Assembly (NCBI GenBank): GCA_035553515.1
Contig: DATNDG010000011.1
Location: 1-64,000 of the forward strand
From: DAHUYF01 sp035553515
GTDB taxonomy: Bacteria; Pseudomonadota; Alphaproteobacteria; ATCC43930; CGMCC-115725
Direction: 5' to 3'
DNA length: 64,000 nt
A program made the translations under genes and the position numbers. The notes under the pieces were generated by a model that saw only the letters and a list, made by a program, of their open reading frames with translations, had not been told where the DNA came from and searched no databases. The first letter of the stretch is position 1, and every line of letters begins with the position of its first letter. Shown here in pieces: positions 62,202 through 64,000 of this stretch.

Positions 62202-62263
62202 CCCCGCTCTCGACTCCAGCCGTGCCGCGTGCAAGGCTGGGAGCAGAAACGAGAGCGGGGAGG
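62202..62263 (+). promoter_or_regulatory. Hairpin masking the ribosome-binding site of the zeta-GST gene
   Basis: An 11-bp perfect stem pairs 62202-62212 (ccccgctctcg) with 62250-62260 (cgagagcgggg). Inside it a 6-bp stem pairs 62216-62221 with 62235-62240. The right arm covers the first four bases of the GGGGAGG ribosome-binding site (62257-62263) of the gene starting at 62269. Folding would block that site, so translation may depend on the folding state, temperature or upstream ribosomes. Confidence 0.55.
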
Positions 62264-62268
62264 TTCGG

Positions 62269-62913
62269 GTGAAGCTCTATACCTATTGGCGCTCGCAGGC
62301 GACCTTCCGGGTGCGCATCGCGATGAATCTCAAGGGCCTCGCCCGCGAGGACGTGGTCATCAATCTCGAGCGCGGCGACCAGCTCAAGCCGGAATACCGC
62401 AAGGAAAACCCGCAGGCGGTGGTGCCGACGCTCTATGACGGCAACGCCAAACTGTTCCAGTCGATGGCCATCCTCGAATATCTCGAGGAGAAGTATCCGA
62501 CGCCGCCGATCCTGCCCAAGGATTTGCTGGCGCGCGCCTGGGTGCGCGGCTTCGCGCAGATCAATGTCGCGGATTCCCATCCGCTGATCGTGCCGCGCAT
62601 CCGCAACTATATGACCGATGTGTTGAAGCTCGACGAGGCGCAACGTCTGGCCTGGATCCAGCACTGGCTCGGCGCCGGGCTTCAGGCGATGGAGGCGCTC
62701 CTCGCCGAGAAGAACCCCAAGGGGAAATTTTGCCATGGCGACAGCCCGACGGTGGCCGATATCTGCCTGATGACGCAGGTGACGCCGGCGCAGCTCTTCA
62801 AGATCGACTTGGCGCCCTACAAGCGCGTGGTGGGCATCTATGAGCACTGCATGACCATCCCCGCCTTTGCCGAAGCGCATCCGCGCAAGCAGCCGGATTT
62901 CGAGGCTCACTGA
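62269..62913 (+). CDS. maiA: Zeta-class glutathione S-transferase, maleylacetoacetate isomerase-like
   Basis: Begins with GTG behind GGGGAGG; 214 residues, normal for the class. The thioredoxin-like N-terminal half has R-V-R-I-A-M-N-L-K-G, N-P-Q-A-V-V-P-T-L and Q-S-M-A-I-L-E-Y-L; the C-terminal half has A-D-S-H-P-L, Y-M-T-D and S-P-T-V-A-D. The active-site S-S-x-S-x-R-V-R-I of zeta GSTs reads S-Q-A-T-F-R-V-R-I, so the second Ser is Gln. Maleylacetoacetate/maleylpyruvate isomerisation fits aromatic catabolism, but the altered motif leaves activity open. The symbol is by family likeness. Confidence 0.83.
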   Translation: MKLYTYWRSQATFRVRIAMNLKGLAREDVVINLERGDQLKPEYRKENPQAVVPTLYDGNAKLFQSMAILEYLEEKYPTPPILPKDLLARAWVRGFAQINVADSHPLIVPRIRNYMTDVLKLDEAQRLAWIQHWLGAGLQAMEALLAEKNPKGKFCHGDSPTVADICLMTQVTPAQLFKIDLAPYKRVVGIYEHCMTIPAFAEAHPRKQPDFEAH

Positions 62914-62933
62914 CCGCCTGCTATGCTGCCGCC

Positions 62934-63767
62934 ATGACCAAGCTCGACATCAGGCCGATCGCCGGCGCGCTCGGCGCCGAGATCCATGGGGTGGCGCTCG
63001 ACCGCGAACTCGATCCCGAGATCGTCGCGGCGCTGCGCCAGGCGCTGCTCGATCACCTCGTCATCTTCTTCCGCGACCAGGAGCTGCCGCCGCAGCGCTT
63101 CCTCGCCTTCGGGCGGCGCTTCGGCGAGCCGATCGAATATCCCTTCGTGCGCGGCATCGAGGGCTATCCCGAGATCATCCAGGTCGCGAAGCTCGAGCAT
63201 GAGCGGGTGAATTTCGGCGGCATCTGGCACAGCGATACGACCTATCTCCAGACCCCGCCTATGGGCACGATGCTGGTGGCGCGCGAGGTGCCGCCCTTCG
63301 GCGGCGACACACTCTTCGCCAACCAATACCTCGCCTATGAGGCGCTCTCCGACGGCATGAAGCGGCTGCTCGAAGGGCTGAAGGGGGTCAACAGTTCGGC
63401 CAAGGCGAACACCACGCGCACCCGCGAGGACCGCGTCAAATCCGATCCGAGCCAGCGGCCCAATGACGATTTCGTCGCCGAACATCCGGTGGTGCGCACC
63501 CACCCCGAGACCGGGCGCAAGGCGCTCTACGTCAATATCGGCCATACCGTGCGGTTTGCCGGCATGACCGAGGAGGAGAGCACGCCCATCCTCACCTATC
63601 TCTTCGAGCACCAGACGCGGCCGGAGTTCACCTGCCGCTTCTCCTGGAAAGCCGGGTCGCTGGCCTTCTGGGACAACCGCGCGGCGCAGCACAATCCGGT
63701 CAACGACTATCGCGGCTATCGCCGGATCATGCACCGCATCACGCTGGCGGGCGACACGCCGCGCTGA
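62934..63767 (+). CDS. TauD/TfdA-family Fe(II)/2-oxoglutarate-dependent dioxygenase
   Basis: A 277-residue non-heme iron dioxygenase. The metal ligands are His99 and Asp101 (W-H-S-D-T-T-Y) plus a distal His in A-A-Q-H-N; the 2-oxoglutarate-binding Arg is in R-R-I-M-H-R. The N-terminus (I-A-G-A-L-G-A-E-I-H-G-V) is the usual one. TauD/TfdA enzymes release sulfite from taurine or break aryl ethers, among other reactions. It starts 20 bp after the maiA-like stop and is the last gene of the operon. Confidence 0.92.
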   Translation: MTKLDIRPIAGALGAEIHGVALDRELDPEIVAALRQALLDHLVIFFRDQELPPQRFLAFGRRFGEPIEYPFVRGIEGYPEIIQVAKLEHERVNFGGIWHSDTTYLQTPPMGTMLVAREVPPFGGDTLFANQYLAYEALSDGMKRLLEGLKGVNSSAKANTTRTREDRVKSDPSQRPNDDFVAEHPVVRTHPETGRKALYVNIGHTVRFAGMTEEESTPILTYLFEHQTRPEFTCRFSWKAGSLAFWDNRAAQHNPVNDYRGYRRIMHRITLAGDTPR

Positions 63768-63777
63768 GAAATCCGGG

Positions 63778-64000
63778 CTAGCGGCGCACGCCCATCTCGT
63801 CGATGTGCTTCAGCAGATCGGCCGGATCGTCGTAGACGCGATAGGCGCTGGCGCGCTCCAGCTCCTCGCGCCCGTAGCCGCCAGAGAGCAATCCCACGCC
63901 CAGCGCCCGCGCGCGTCGTGCGGCGAGCATGTCCCAGACGCTGTCGCCGACGACCGAGGCGGCCTCGATATCGACGCCGAGCCGCTCGGCCGCCGCCAGG
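63778..64000 (-). CDS. HAD-family hydrolase, C-terminal fragment
   Basis: A minus-strand frame open to the window edge, ending in a stop at 63778-63780; the N-terminal part is outside. The visible ~73 residues include V-V-G-D-S-V-W-D-M (HAD motif IV, with its metal-binding Asp) and G-V-G-L-L-S-G-G-Y, typical of phosphoglycolate-phosphatase-like HAD enzymes. Convergent with the dioxygenase gene. Confidence 0.82.
   Translation of the reverse strand, partial: LAAAERLGVDIEAASVVGDSVWDMLAARRARALGVGLLSGGYGREELERASAYRVYDDPADLLKHIDEMGVRR

Overview
The window is a high-GC, chromosome-like stretch of about 64 kb. It most likely comes from a metabolically versatile alphaproteobacterium; order and genus cannot be fixed from this sequence alone. 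The evidence is dense coding on both strands, ATGA/TGATG gene overlaps, GTG/TTG starts behind strong Shine-Dalgarno sites, several twin-arginine signal peptides on ABC substrate-binding proteins, two branched-chain amino acid (Liv) type ABC systems, and IclR/TetR/LuxR regulators. I found no rRNA, tRNA, CRISPR array, insertion sequence or phage gene.

Layout. 1-9.4 kb: tail of a molybdenum hydroxylase large subunit, then nitronate monooxygenase, enoyl-CoA hydratase, FAD monooxygenase, a membrane histidine kinase, an amidohydrolase, an orphan NMT1-type binding protein and an alpha/beta hydrolase. 9.4-20.5 kb: transporters and envelope genes (OxlT-like oxalate/formate antiporter with a clear terminator, CLC channel/antiporter with CBS domains, YihY/BrkB protein, patatin phospholipase, membrane metallophosphoesterase, RND efflux pump). 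20.7-32.7 kb: a one-carbon/serine island. FolD and a stand-alone 10-formyl-THF hydrolase-like protein lie beside a divergently read IclR regulator. Downstream of an IclR-type operator runs glyA - serine-glyoxylate aminotransferase - ketopantoate reductase-like protein - hydroxypyruvate reductase - APH-fold kinase - divergent enolase - a 604-residue P-loop protein. Together these could take glycine plus a C1 unit to serine, hydroxypyruvate, glycerate, 2-phosphoglycerate and PEP. The kinase step has no classical glycerate kinase, so the APH-fold or P-loop protein is the candidate. This is the most interesting part of the window.

33-40 kb: a complete Liv ABC operon with a LivM-LivG fusion, a TauE/SafE permease, and a LuxR-type response regulator convergent with a 1180-residue symporter-histidine kinase-receiver hybrid (CrbS/CrbR-like). 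That kinase gene overlaps a cytochrome P450 gene by ATGA. 45-53.7 kb: SDR, a second amidohydrolase, a GH13 enzyme, a PAS_5 protein, and an operon of LLM monooxygenase - CocE hydrolase - TetR - 3-hydroxyisobutyrate dehydrogenase-like protein, with two matching palindromes upstream. 54.1-63.8 kb: one long plus-strand operon coupling a second Liv ABC system (all five genes separate) to a molybdenum hydroxylase large subunit, an amidohydrolase/decarboxylase, a zeta-class GST (maleylacetoacetate isomerase-like) and a TauD-type dioxygenase. It looks like an uptake-plus-catabolism unit for an unknown, possibly aromatic or amide-type substrate. The window ends inside a HAD hydrolase.

All functions are inferred from reading protein motifs by eye; no database search was run.
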